64,000 nt of DNA from Saprospiraceae bacterium (GTDB lineage Bacteria; Bacteroidota; Bacteroidia; Chitinophagales; Saprospiraceae). The DNA is taken from the NCBI GenBank assembly GCA_016719615.1, contig JADJYQ010000005.1, positions 248,001 through 312,000 of the forward strand, given 5' to 3'. The notes below the pieces were generated by a model. It ran no database searches. It saw only the letters and a list, made by a program, of their open reading frames with translations, and was not told the DNA's origin. The stretch's first letter is position 1; each line of letters begins with the position of its first letter. Made by a program: the position numbers and the translations under genes. Below, in pieces: positions 36,844 to 45,325 of the stretch.

Positions 36844-38430
36844 ATGGAACATTTGGCTGAACTGTCAAAGAGAAGAACATTTGGTATAGTGTCGCATCCC
36901 GATGCCGGAAAAACGACCCTGACGGAAAAATTGCTGCTATTTGGTGGAGCCATTCAGACTGCCGGAGCTGTAAAATCTAATAAGATAAAGAAACATGCGA
37001 CTTCAGATTTTATGGATATCGAAAGGCAGCGTGGAATTTCGGTTGCCACCTCCGTCATGGCTTTTCCTTATCGCGATCTGCAGATCAATATCCTGGATAC
37101 TCCCGGGCACAAAGATTTTGCGGAAGATACCTTCCGTACTTTAACTGCTGTAGACAGTGTAATTGTAGTGATCGATGTAGCAAAAGGTGTAGAAGAGCAG
37201 ACTGAAAAACTCGTGGAAGTCTGCCGCATGCGGAAAACACCCATAATCGTTTTTATCAACAAGATGGACAGAGAAGGAAAAGATGCATTTGATTTGTTGG
37301 ATGAAATTGAAAAGAAATTAAATTTAAAAGTAACCCCTTTATCCTGGCCTATTGGAATGGGGCAAAGCTTTCAAGGCGTTTATAGTATTTATGAAAAAAA
37401 GTTTATCCATTTCAAACCACATGGAAAACAAGATGCAGAGGAAGTGATCGCACTCGATGACATCAATGATCCGAAATTTGCTGACATAATTGGCGATAGA
37501 AATCATAAGAGTCTACTGCATGATGTGGAAACACTTACAGCAGTTTACCCGAATTTTATTCGGGAAGATTATTTGGAAGGAAGGGTGAGTCCTGTTTTTT
37601 ATGGGAGCGCCGTAAATAATTTTGGAGTACGCGAATTGCTGGATTGTTTTGTGGAAATAGCTCCCAATCCTTTACCCAGAGAAACAGAAGAACGATGGGT
37701 AAAGCCGGATGAAGAAAAAATGACGGGATTCGTTTTTAAGATCCATGCAAATATGGATCCACGTCACAGAGATCGCATTGCATTTTTCAGGATTTGCTCT
37801 GGTGTATTTCAAAGAAATACAAATTATTATCACGTGCGCCTCGAACGGCAGTTTCGATTTGCAAATCCTACAGCATTCATGGCCGCACGCAAAGAAATTG
37901 TTGAAGAAGCTTACCCCGGAGATGTGGTCGGATTATTCGATACTGGAAATTTTAAAATCGGCGATGCTATGACTGAAGGAGAGTCTTTGCATTTTAAAGG
38001 TATCCCCCGATTTTCACCGGAAATATTCAGATATGTGAATAACGCAGATCCTTCCAAGTTCAAACAATTTGCAAAAGGACTAGACCAATTGATGGATGAA
38101 GGGGTTGCGCAAATGTTTGTTAAAGAAGACAATCAGCGAAAAATCATTGGCGTAGTCGGCGCACTTCAATTCGACGTGATTCAATACCGAATGGAACACG
38201 AATATGGGGCCGCTTGTACATACGAAGCTATCAACTTGCATAAAGCTTGCTGGGTATCTGTACTGGAAAAGGAAAAGCTTACAGAATTTGTAGCTAGACG
38301 CAAAAAAGATTTAGCCAGAGACAAAGACGGAAAATTGGTATTTCTTGCTGAAAGTGCTTGGACCATGAAAATGGTACAGGAAAATTTTCCAGATGTTATG
38401 TTTCATACCAGCAGTGAATTTGAAGAGTAG
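36844..38430 (+). CDS. prfC: Peptide chain release factor 3
   Basis: The 528-residue translational GTPase shows G1 SHPDAGKTTLTEKLL (residues ~17-31), switch and G2 (SDFMDIERQRGISVATSVMAF), G3 DTPGHKDF and G4 NKMD. The RF3-specific C-terminal domains follow (FFRICSGVFQRNTNYYHVRL, FANPTAFMAARKEIVEEAYPGDVVGLFDTG, GALQFDVIQYRMEHEYGA). RF3 removes RF1/RF2 from the ribosome after peptide release, in the cytoplasm. Length and start are normal. The stop is followed immediately by a drifting 7-bp-periodic sequence. Confidence 0.96.
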   Translation: MEHLAELSKRRTFGIVSHPDAGKTTLTEKLLLFGGAIQTAGAVKSNKIKKHATSDFMDIERQRGISVATSVMAFPYRDLQINILDTPGHKDFAEDTFRTLTAVDSVIVVIDVAKGVEEQTEKLVEVCRMRKTPIIVFINKMDREGKDAFDLLDEIEKKLNLKVTPLSWPIGMGQSFQGVYSIYEKKFIHFKPHGKQDAEEVIALDDINDPKFADIIGDRNHKSLLHDVETLTAVYPNFIREDYLEGRVSPVFYGSAVNNFGVRELLDCFVEIAPNPLPRETEERWVKPDEEKMTGFVFKIHANMDPRHRDRIAFFRICSGVFQRNTNYYHVRLERQFRFANPTAFMAARKEIVEEAYPGDVVGLFDTGNFKIGDAMTEGESLHFKGIPRFSPEIFRYVNNADPSKFKQFAKGLDQLMDEGVAQMFVKEDNQRKIIGVVGALQFDVIQYRMEHEYGAACTYEAINLHKACWVSVLEKEKLTEFVARRKKDLARDKDGKLVFLAESAWTMKMVQENFPDVMFHTSSEFEE

Positions 38431-38722
38431 TTGGTAGATGATAGATGTTGGTTGTTAGTTGTCCCGACATGAAGCAGGCTCATATTAGGATAACTTGATA
38501 ATGTAATGTTGGGAGTTGGTATTTGTTGTTACACCCCTCGCTGAACGAGAACAATTATAAATCAAAGAATCATCCGTTTGGAAAACGGAGTTTTCCTATC
38601 GCCCCAGCGTATCCAGCTTTGAAAATTTAGTATGAAGCATTGAAGTTTCTTAAAGCGGGAAGAGACTACGCAGAGCTACTGCTAAAATAATTGAAACAAT
38701 TTTAAAAGAACCAGGATCCGCT

Positions 38723-38747
38723 CTCCTCTCCGCGTAGTGGAGAGGAG
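38723..38747. repeat. REP-like palindrome CTCCTCTCC...GGAGAGGAG
   Basis: 9-bp perfect arms around GCGTAGT, followed by CTGGAGGTGAG. A relative lies at 63045-63066, followed by GGCCGGGGATGAGG, so both share a palindrome plus G-rich tail layout typical of REP sequences. Confidence 0.75.
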
Positions 38748-38956
38748 CTGGAGGTGAGCAGAGGTGAGCGCAATGACGAAATGATTCATTATCAACAATT
38801 TGCTTAGCTGCCCAAATTGAGTTATAGAGTAGTTGGTAGTTGTTGGATGATTGAAGTTGGTTGTTGGTTGTTAGTTGTTCCGACATGATGAAGCCTCTTA
38901 TTATCAATAACTTGAAAATGTCGGATTTGTTAGTTGTATGTAGAAAGGAGGCCGTT

Positions 38957-38976
38957 ACTAACTAACGTTAGTTAGT
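38957..38976. repeat. Perfect 20-bp palindrome ACTAACTAACGTTAGTTAGT
   Basis: Fully self-complementary; a member of the ACTAAC...GTTAGT family that recurs beside tandem arrays. It lies ~210 bp upstream of the SMR transporter gene. Confidence 0.85.
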
Positions 38977-39186
38977 CAAATGATATCCCTTGTTAAACTT
39001 TAGGAACTAATTGATCATAAAAGAAGTAGTCTTCAGGCCAAGACTTTTTAACTAAATATTGGAATTCAAGTTTAATAAAACTGAAACTACTATTACAAAT
39101 TCCTTATTTTTACGTGCTTTCCACTAGATGCATTTGAAAGATGAAAAACTTACAATGAATTCATTGAAAAATAAACTTTAGTTAAC

Positions 39187-39567
39187 TTGAAAAATAATAT
39201 AGCCTGGATTTATCTTTTTATAGCTGCACTGATGGAGATGTTGTGGATGATTTCCTTAAAGTTTATGAGCGTAAAAGCCATTAAACAGATCGTTTGGTCT
39301 CAGTTTTTTATGCATGTGGATGGAATCAAGACTTTGTGGCCATTGTTAGGTTACCTGGTTTTTGGATTGTTGAATGTCGTATTTATTTCTTATGCAATGA
39401 AAACAATACCGATGTCCATAGCATTTGCAGTGTGGATGGCTTTGGCACTGTTCGGTTCGGCTTGTGTGGATGCATTTATTTTTAAACAGCACTTAAACGT
39501 CATCCAACTTATATGTTTGGGATTGATATTGGTGGGTGTCATTGGTTTAAAAACCGCAAAAAGTTAA
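39187..39567 (+). CDS. Small multidrug resistance (SMR) family transporter
   Basis: The 126-residue protein has four hydrophobic helices. The key membrane glutamate lies in helix 1 (WIYLFIAALMEMLWMISLKFM), as in EmrE-type dual-topology antiporters; PMSIAFAVWMALALFGSACVDAF and LICLGLILVGVIGLKTA complete the SMR pattern. It is longer than EmrE by a loop of ~15 residues between helices 1 and 2. Related Sug/Gdx proteins export guanidinium, so the substrate may be a quaternary cation or guanidinium. The only in-frame start close to helix 1 is TTG 39187. It is a lone gene. Confidence 0.85.
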   Translation: MKNNIAWIYLFIAALMEMLWMISLKFMSVKAIKQIVWSQFFMHVDGIKTLWPLLGYLVFGLLNVVFISYAMKTIPMSIAFAVWMALALFGSACVDAFIFKQHLNVIQLICLGLILVGVIGLKTAKS

Positions 39568-39991
39568 GTGTTGGATTCATTCAATTTGGCAGATGGATCT
39601 TTAGTCTAAGACCAGGGGTTGTGAAAATTAAAATTTTTGTTAGTAAATTAAAAATGGGTTAAGCAGTCAGAGACCATTCATCGCAATGGTTGGATAAGCT
39701 CTACTCAAATGGCGCCCCAATAGACTTCCTTCAATTTTTTATTTCTAATGAAGATTCAGAGATCTTGATGCCAGTCCGTAAGTGAAACTGCCAGGGAGCA
39801 TTAAGAGGATATTTAAATCTAATGAAATTTTAATATTTAATAAAATATTAATATGTAATATATACATATATAATACATTAAACTAGTAATTGGTGTCTTG
39901 ATCTGCCCCTAAAATTCAATTGAACCATTCATAAATAATTTAATTTTTAAATAATTAAATTTAAGACTATCTAGTATTAAATATCCTCTTT
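39568..39991. other. Intergenic region without recognised genes
   Basis: About 420 bp, increasingly AT-rich toward the haloperoxidase promoter. Short words such as AGCAGTCAGAGACC near 39662 may be traces of the CAGTCAA repeat, but nothing firm is seen. Confidence 0.4.
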
Positions 39992-39999
39992 TACATTTG
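39992..39999 (+). promoter_or_regulatory. -7 element (TACATTTG) for the haloperoxidase gene
   Basis: TACATTTG matches TAnnTTTG exactly and lies 38 bp before the ATG at 40038. Confidence 0.6.
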
Positions 40000-40037
40000 C
40001 ACAATTAAGTTATTTTAGTCTTAAAACAATAATTCCT

Positions 40038-41432
40038 ATGAAAAAACTACTTTTATTTAAATGGCTTTTTGTGATGGCTATTTCGGTGATGGTCATCAGC
40101 TCCTGCCAAAAATCTGAAAACGAAGCAACCACCGGAACGGAACTCAGCACGTATGAAAGTGATGTATACCACGAGTGGACAAATGTTTTTTTAAACTTGG
40201 ACAGATATGCTTCCTTTTTCCGACCCGGTCCTGCACCCAGAGCTTTGGCCTACATGAATCTAAGTGCATATGAAGCTTGCCTGGGTGGATTACCTGAATA
40301 CCAGACTTTGCAATACAGACTTGGTATTCCGGATATGCCTGCCAGCCAAAACAATTTATATTGGCCTGCGGTCATCAATGCTTCTCATGCTTATTTGATG
40401 AATAAATTTTTTGAAACGGTGACCTTTAAAGATAAAGATGGCAACATTTTAAATAAACAAGAAATGTTAAACACCATACAAGCAAAGGAAAACGAACTAA
40501 AAGCATATTATCGCAGAGAAACTTCAGATCAGACCTTGCTTAATTCTGAAGCTCATGGCCAGGAGGTTGCGGCTGCCATTTGGCGATTTTCAATAAGCGA
40601 TGTCGTTGGGCATAATGCACACCTCAATCCATTTCCGGTTCCAGTTAGTGCAACAGGCTGCCAATGGATACCAACAGATCCGCTCACTGTTGCCGATAGA
40701 GGTCTGTATTCCCAGTGGGGACAGGTTCGCAGATTTGGATTGGATCGAGATGATCTGGATGCACTCATTGCACCTTTTAATTGTGATCCAGAGCCTAACT
40801 CAGCCATGTATCTTCAAGCGTATGAATGTTATACTTTGACCAATTTAGCCCGATTTGATCCCAGAGGTGAAAACGAACATATGGCAGAATTCTGGAGCGA
40901 CGACAGAGTGGGTTGGACTTTTAGTCCACCAGCCAGGTTAGTGGCAATTGCTGATCAGATCGTTCAAAAAGAAAATTTTGAGTTGGATAAAACTTGTGTT
41001 TTGTATGCACAAATCAGTATGGCATTGAACGATGCAGCGGTGATTGCTTGGTATAATAAATACAAATACAACATTGAAAGGCCCATTACTTATATTCATC
41101 GAAACATTGATGCTAAATTTTCGATACCCTGGTTAGGTTTTACGCCTCCATTTCCAGCTTATCCATCAGGTCATTCAACTTTTGCATTTTCAGGAGTTGG
41201 GATATTGGAAGCTTTTGTAGGTAGCTCTTATCCATTTACAGATAATTGTCATGCAAATCGGACGGATTTTAATGGAAGAGCCAGAAGTTATAATAGTTTG
41301 CGAGATCTGGCTAACGAAAATGCTTATAGCCGATTGCCACTAGGTGTACATTTTAGAATGGATTACGAAAGCGGAAACTTTTGTGGAATTTTAGCAGCAC
41401 GAAAAGTTCTGCTCTTGCCATGGAAAAACTAA
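40038..41432 (+). CDS. Vanadium-dependent haloperoxidase / PAP2-like lipoprotein
   Basis: The 464-residue protein starts with a lipoprotein signal (VISSC, Cys23) and so is probably anchored to an outer membrane leaflet. The vanadate/phosphate-binding motifs are in the right order in the C-terminal third: KYKYNIERPITYIH (Lys and Arg), FPAYPSGHSTFAFSGVGILEAF (PSGH with Ser-Gly-His) and LPLGVHFRMDYESG (the GxHFxxD motif with the catalytic His). This is the vanadium-chloroperoxidase/bacterial acid phosphatase superfamily; the longer, helix-rich N-terminus favours the haloperoxidase branch. Halide or phosphatase activity cannot be settled from sequence. It has its own promoter and terminator. Confidence 0.88.
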   Translation: MKKLLLFKWLFVMAISVMVISSCQKSENEATTGTELSTYESDVYHEWTNVFLNLDRYASFFRPGPAPRALAYMNLSAYEACLGGLPEYQTLQYRLGIPDMPASQNNLYWPAVINASHAYLMNKFFETVTFKDKDGNILNKQEMLNTIQAKENELKAYYRRETSDQTLLNSEAHGQEVAAAIWRFSISDVVGHNAHLNPFPVPVSATGCQWIPTDPLTVADRGLYSQWGQVRRFGLDRDDLDALIAPFNCDPEPNSAMYLQAYECYTLTNLARFDPRGENEHMAEFWSDDRVGWTFSPPARLVAIADQIVQKENFELDKTCVLYAQISMALNDAAVIAWYNKYKYNIERPITYIHRNIDAKFSIPWLGFTPPFPAYPSGHSTFAFSGVGILEAFVGSSYPFTDNCHANRTDFNGRARSYNSLRDLANENAYSRLPLGVHFRMDYESGNFCGILAARKVLLLPWKN

Positions 41433-41466
41433 GTGAATAGTTAATGAATTGCAAATCGTTCAAATG

Positions 41467-41498
41467 GTGGATTGCTCGCCCGGGCAGTCCACTTTTTT
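41467..41498 (+). terminator. Rho-independent terminator after the haloperoxidase gene
   Basis: GTGGATTGC pairs with GCAGTCCAC (one T/G wobble) around CTCGCCCGG-type loop sequence and is followed by six T. It lies 35 bp after the stop codon. Confidence 0.85.
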
Positions 41499-41677
41499 AT
41501 GAGTCGAATAATATGTGAACCCATAGTTTTACTATAAGAATTATTTGTAGAATTTATCCATTGTATAGGCTGCATTATCAATTATAATTTTATTAGCATA
41601 TTCTAATTTTTTTGATCAAAAAATAAGAATATTTTTACGCGTATGTGATAAAGTTTTTTAATCAATTTGAATGAAGT

Positions 41678-43891
41678 ATGGATTCTAAAATATTTTTAAA
41701 CTGGAGTTTATTGATTAGTTTAAGTTTGGTATCCAGGACGATTTGCTCACAGGACACTACGGCATTTAAAAACTTGGATACATTACTTAAAAGAGAACTG
41801 GGAATCATTACTATACAGGCTACATATCTTCAAAAAGAATTAGAAAGATTAAATCCCATACAGGGAACTTACATTTATTCCGGAAAAAAAAATGAGATTA
41901 TAAATCTTGCAAATAAATCATTTGCCATTTCTGAAAAGTATCCAAGACAAATTTTTTCGAAAGTGCCAGGTATTTTCGTTTATGATATGGATGGTACTGG
42001 AAATCAAATGAATGTTTCTACACGAGGTTTAGATCCGCACCGTTCCTGGGAATTTAATATTAGAAAAGATGGGATCATTACAAATTCTGATATGTATGGA
42101 TATCCAGCCAGTCATTACAATATTCCCTTAGAGGCCGTTGAAAGGATCGAATTAGTTCGGGGATCTGCATCCTTGCAATATGGAGCACAATTCGGAGGGA
42201 TGTTGAATTATATCAGTAAGCAAGCAGATACTTCTAAGAATTTCTCTTATGAAGGTATCCATTCTATGGGAAGTTATCATTTATTGAGCACATTCAACAG
42301 AGTGAGTGGCACTATCGGTAAGCTTAGGTATTCTGCATGGATGAACAGTAAATCAAATGAAGGTTATCGTAAAAATGGTGACTCAAAGTTTAACGCAGAA
42401 GCCATTTCTATATCATATTATCCAACGAATAATTTACATTTTATTGCAGAATGGACACATTCAAATTACATCATTCATCTTCCCGGACAACTTAACGACA
42501 GTATGTTTTATGCTGATCCAAGACAATCTACCAGGGCCAGAAATTATTATAATCCGGATATTCATGTTCCATCTTTTAAAGTGAATTGGGATATTAATCA
42601 AAACTCAAAAATCAGTTTTACTTCCTCAGCTATTTTGGGCTTTCGCAACAGTGTGATATTCGATAAACCTATTACTATAAGAGATACGATATCAACTAGT
42701 ACTTTGCAATATGCAAATAGACAAGTTGACATTGATGAATTCAATAGTTTTACGGCCGAGCTACGATGTTTACATTCCTACAAAGTATTTAATTCGGTAT
42801 GGAATTTAGCAACAGGTGTACAGTTTATAAAAAATAACTTGCACCGTCAGCAGTTAGGCAAAGGAACTACGGGACTTGATTTCGACTTATCACTCGTTGA
42901 AAGTGGATTTGGAAGAGATATGAATTTGAAATCTCAAAATATAGCAATTTTTATTGAGAATAAATTTAACCTGACATCACAGTTTTCTATGAATGCAGGC
43001 CTTCGTTATGAAAAAGGCCATTCAGATATGATTGGTAAAATCATATATTATCAGGATAGTTTATTGCCCAATACCATCACACATGATTTTCCACTATTGG
43101 GTTTCAATGTGGAGTATAATGTTTCCAAGCTGATTCAAATCTACGGTGGTTGGTCGCAAGCGTACAGACCGGTTATTTTTAAAGATATTATTCCAGGATC
43201 AACATTTGAATCTGTTGATAAAAATTTAAGAGACGCAAAGGGCGATAATGCGGATTTAGGAATCAGAGGTTCATATGGAATTTTTAAATGGGATGTTTCG
43301 TTTTTCCGATTGAGCTATAAAAATAAATTAGGTTTGATATTAAAGGAAGACCAGCATGGTTTATTGAATATTTATCGGACAAATATCGGAAATGCAATTA
43401 CGAATGGACTTGAGATGTATATCGAAATGACACCTGTTTATGAAAATGAGTTTTACCTGAGTTTTTTTACAGCGGCGGCATTTATGGATGCCAAATACAA
43501 AGATGCTACGATCAGAGTAGCAAACGAAAATCTATCTATTAATGGAAATAAAGTTGAAAGTGTCCCAGAATGGATCATCAGAAGTGGAGTACATTTGAAA
43601 TACAAAAAGTTTGGCGTGTCATTATTGCACAGTTATACAGCCGAAAGTTTTGCAGATCCTGCGAATACTCTTTTACCTGATCGGAACGGTGCTGTAGGTT
43701 TGGTTCCTGCCTATCATTTGATGGATGTTAATTTGGATTTCAGAATATCCAAACAATTAAAGTTTGTATTTAATATCAACAATTTTTTTGATAAACAGCA
43801 TTTTACCAAAAGGCCACAATTTTATCCCGGTCCCGGCATTTGGCCTTCTGATGGAAGAACTTTGTCGGGAAGCATCATCATAAATTTATAA
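41678..43891 (+). CDS. TonB-dependent outer-membrane receptor (FecA-like)
   Basis: The 737-residue protein has a signal peptide (LLISLSLVSRTICSQ) and a plug domain (RQIFSKVPGIFVYDMDGTGNQMNVSTRGLDPHRSWEFNIRKDG to VERIELVRGSASLQYGAQFGGMLNYI). A 22-strand-type barrel follows, ending in the typical GSIIINL. No N-terminal carboxypeptidase-like (SusC) domain is present, so it resembles siderophore/Fe-dicitrate or metal receptors more than glycan importers; the RGLDPHRSWEFNIRKDG text resembles FecA-like receptors. TonB/ExbBD are not in the window. It is convergent with the 12-residue-repeat gene at 43920 and lies 245 bp after the haloperoxidase gene. Confidence 0.9.
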   Translation: MDSKIFLNWSLLISLSLVSRTICSQDTTAFKNLDTLLKRELGIITIQATYLQKELERLNPIQGTYIYSGKKNEIINLANKSFAISEKYPRQIFSKVPGIFVYDMDGTGNQMNVSTRGLDPHRSWEFNIRKDGIITNSDMYGYPASHYNIPLEAVERIELVRGSASLQYGAQFGGMLNYISKQADTSKNFSYEGIHSMGSYHLLSTFNRVSGTIGKLRYSAWMNSKSNEGYRKNGDSKFNAEAISISYYPTNNLHFIAEWTHSNYIIHLPGQLNDSMFYADPRQSTRARNYYNPDIHVPSFKVNWDINQNSKISFTSSAILGFRNSVIFDKPITIRDTISTSTLQYANRQVDIDEFNSFTAELRCLHSYKVFNSVWNLATGVQFIKNNLHRQQLGKGTTGLDFDLSLVESGFGRDMNLKSQNIAIFIENKFNLTSQFSMNAGLRYEKGHSDMIGKIIYYQDSLLPNTITHDFPLLGFNVEYNVSKLIQIYGGWSQAYRPVIFKDIIPGSTFESVDKNLRDAKGDNADLGIRGSYGIFKWDVSFFRLSYKNKLGLILKEDQHGLLNIYRTNIGNAITNGLEMYIEMTPVYENEFYLSFFTAAAFMDAKYKDATIRVANENLSINGNKVESVPEWIIRSGVHLKYKKFGVSLLHSYTAESFADPANTLLPDRNGAVGLVPAYHLMDVNLDFRISKQLKFVFNINNFFDKQHFTKRPQFYPGPGIWPSDGRTLSGSIIINL

Positions 43892-43919
43892 AATAGTCGC
43901 TACTATAGCAAATTATAAA

Positions 43920-44933
43920 TTAAGGTTGTTGTGGGAGGGCTTTAATATGTGCTTTATAAGCTACTCCATAAATCGCAGCTTTATCTTGTGCTATGATTCC
44001 TTTAACATCGTAAAAATTCCCTGTTGATGAGATGGCTTTTATGCCAAGTCGTGTTTCATCTTTTCCAATGGCTTTAATATGCATGATGTTTCCATCGCGT
44101 TGAATTCCTTTAACATCTAAAATTTCACCATCTGCATGGATTGCTTTAATGTCTAAGATTTCACCATTTTCTGCAATTGCCTTTACAGGAGCAAGCTTAT
44201 CGCTTGATTCCAGTATCTTAACTGCGAATAGTTTCTTACCTACAAAAGCTTTGATTTCCAACAAATGGTAATCTCCGCCAAGTGCAAATGCCTTAACCGG
44301 ATATTTAATTCCTTCTTTGTCGATAGCCTGAACTTTGTAACTTTTGCCATTCTGTGCAATGGCCTTCAGGTTCCAATAGGGATCATCCGAAATGGAAAGG
44401 ATTTGCGGCATGGCTTTAACATGGGCGTAATAACTTTGTTGATTCGAAATGCCTTCCTCTTTGGATTCCGAAAATTTGATGCCTTTGATATCGTGAAGAA
44501 TTCCGGTTGGAGAAATTGCTTTTACGGCATATTGAGTTTTATCGCCGTGTAACATTTTAATACTGATTACATTGCCTTTCATTTCAACTCCTTTGATATC
44601 GTATTTCACATGAATCGTCGAAACTGCTTTAATATCCAGCAGCGTTCCATCTGTATCAATGGCCTTCACAGGATACGGCGTTTGGCCACCTTTGATAATT
44701 TTTACCGGCAATTTATTTCCGTTTTTTATGGCTTTAACATCTAAAAATTGGGTATTATTTGATTCGACGAAAGCCTTAACATCGTATTTATTTCCGGCAG
44801 CGTCTATTGCTTTGACATCGATAAGATCTCCATTTGGCAGTACTGCTTTGACATTCCAGATTTCCTGGGCTTGTATATTTGTCTCAAATAAATTGAATAT
44901 GAATATCAACAGGATCCACTTTTTCATATGCAT
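43920..44933 (-). CDS. Secreted 12-residue lysine-ladder repeat protein (copy A)
   Basis: The 337-residue protein has a signal peptide (MKKWILLIFIFNLFETNIQAQ) and then consists almost entirely of ~24 repeats of about 12 residues with consensus [DP]-[VI]-K-[AG]-I-x-x-x-G-x-x-[YL], for example DVKAIDAAGNKY and PVKAIDTDGTLL. The repeats fall into two blocks of twelve with matching irregularities. The third unit of each block has two extra residues (VESNNTQFL, ALGGDYHLL), the fourth is short, the fifth reads VKI-I/L, and each block ends Y-AHVKAMPQ or K-AHIKALPQ. A near-identical architecture is encoded at 47789-48792. I do not know the function; a short-hairpin beta solenoid or closed beta structure with a Lys ladder is my inference. 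No sorting domain is present. Confidence 0.75.
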   Translation of the reverse strand: MHMKKWILLIFIFNLFETNIQAQEIWNVKAVLPNGDLIDVKAIDAAGNKYDVKAFVESNNTQFLDVKAIKNGNKLPVKIIKGGQTPYPVKAIDTDGTLLDIKAVSTIHVKYDIKGVEMKGNVISIKMLHGDKTQYAVKAISPTGILHDIKGIKFSESKEEGISNQQSYYAHVKAMPQILSISDDPYWNLKAIAQNGKSYKVQAIDKEGIKYPVKAFALGGDYHLLEIKAFVGKKLFAVKILESSDKLAPVKAIAENGEILDIKAIHADGEILDVKGIQRDGNIMHIKAIGKDETRLGIKAISSTGNFYDVKGIIAQDKAAIYGVAYKAHIKALPQQP

Positions 44934-45325
44934 GCTTTAAGAGTTAGGTGATTATAATATCATATATTTCGTTGGTAAGGTATTACAAAATGTGAAATGA
45001 TTTGGTATTTTCATGAGACTTCATTCCGATTTTTTTACGGCGGGCTATTGCAGCTTTCATTATGTAGTGGATAGGCGCGCCTTAGATGAAATTTGAATTA
45101 AAATGGGGGAAAGGAGCTTGTCTTGTAGTTTCTGGAAGCAATCATCTTGTTTAATTTCTTTGAAAGGATTTAGGCTTCCACCTGTAATGAGGAAAATCCA
45201 ATATTATAATGTATATCATTCATAGAGTAGGATAATCATTATTCAGCGTTCTTAAATAACTTTCATCAAACGAAGTGAACTTCTGTCGCAAGACATTATT
45301 CACTTTGGAACGAACAAACGTTTGT
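44934..45325. other. Intergenic region, nothing recognised
   Basis: About 390 bp between the DUF3179 gene and repeat protein A. A palindrome AACAAACGTTTGTT at 45313-45326 overlaps the end of the DUF3179 gene. No gene or terminator is clear. Confidence 0.4.

Larger units (their letters stand above)
38431..39186. other. Repeat-rich intergenic region after prfC
   Basis: Two related ~35-bp segments, each a 7-bp-periodic TTGGTAG/TTGTTAG stretch followed by (T/C)CCGACATGA, lie at 38431-38475 and 38832-38895. A REP-like palindrome is at 38723-38747 and a perfect 20-bp palindrome at 38957-38976. No gene is supported. Confidence 0.6.
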
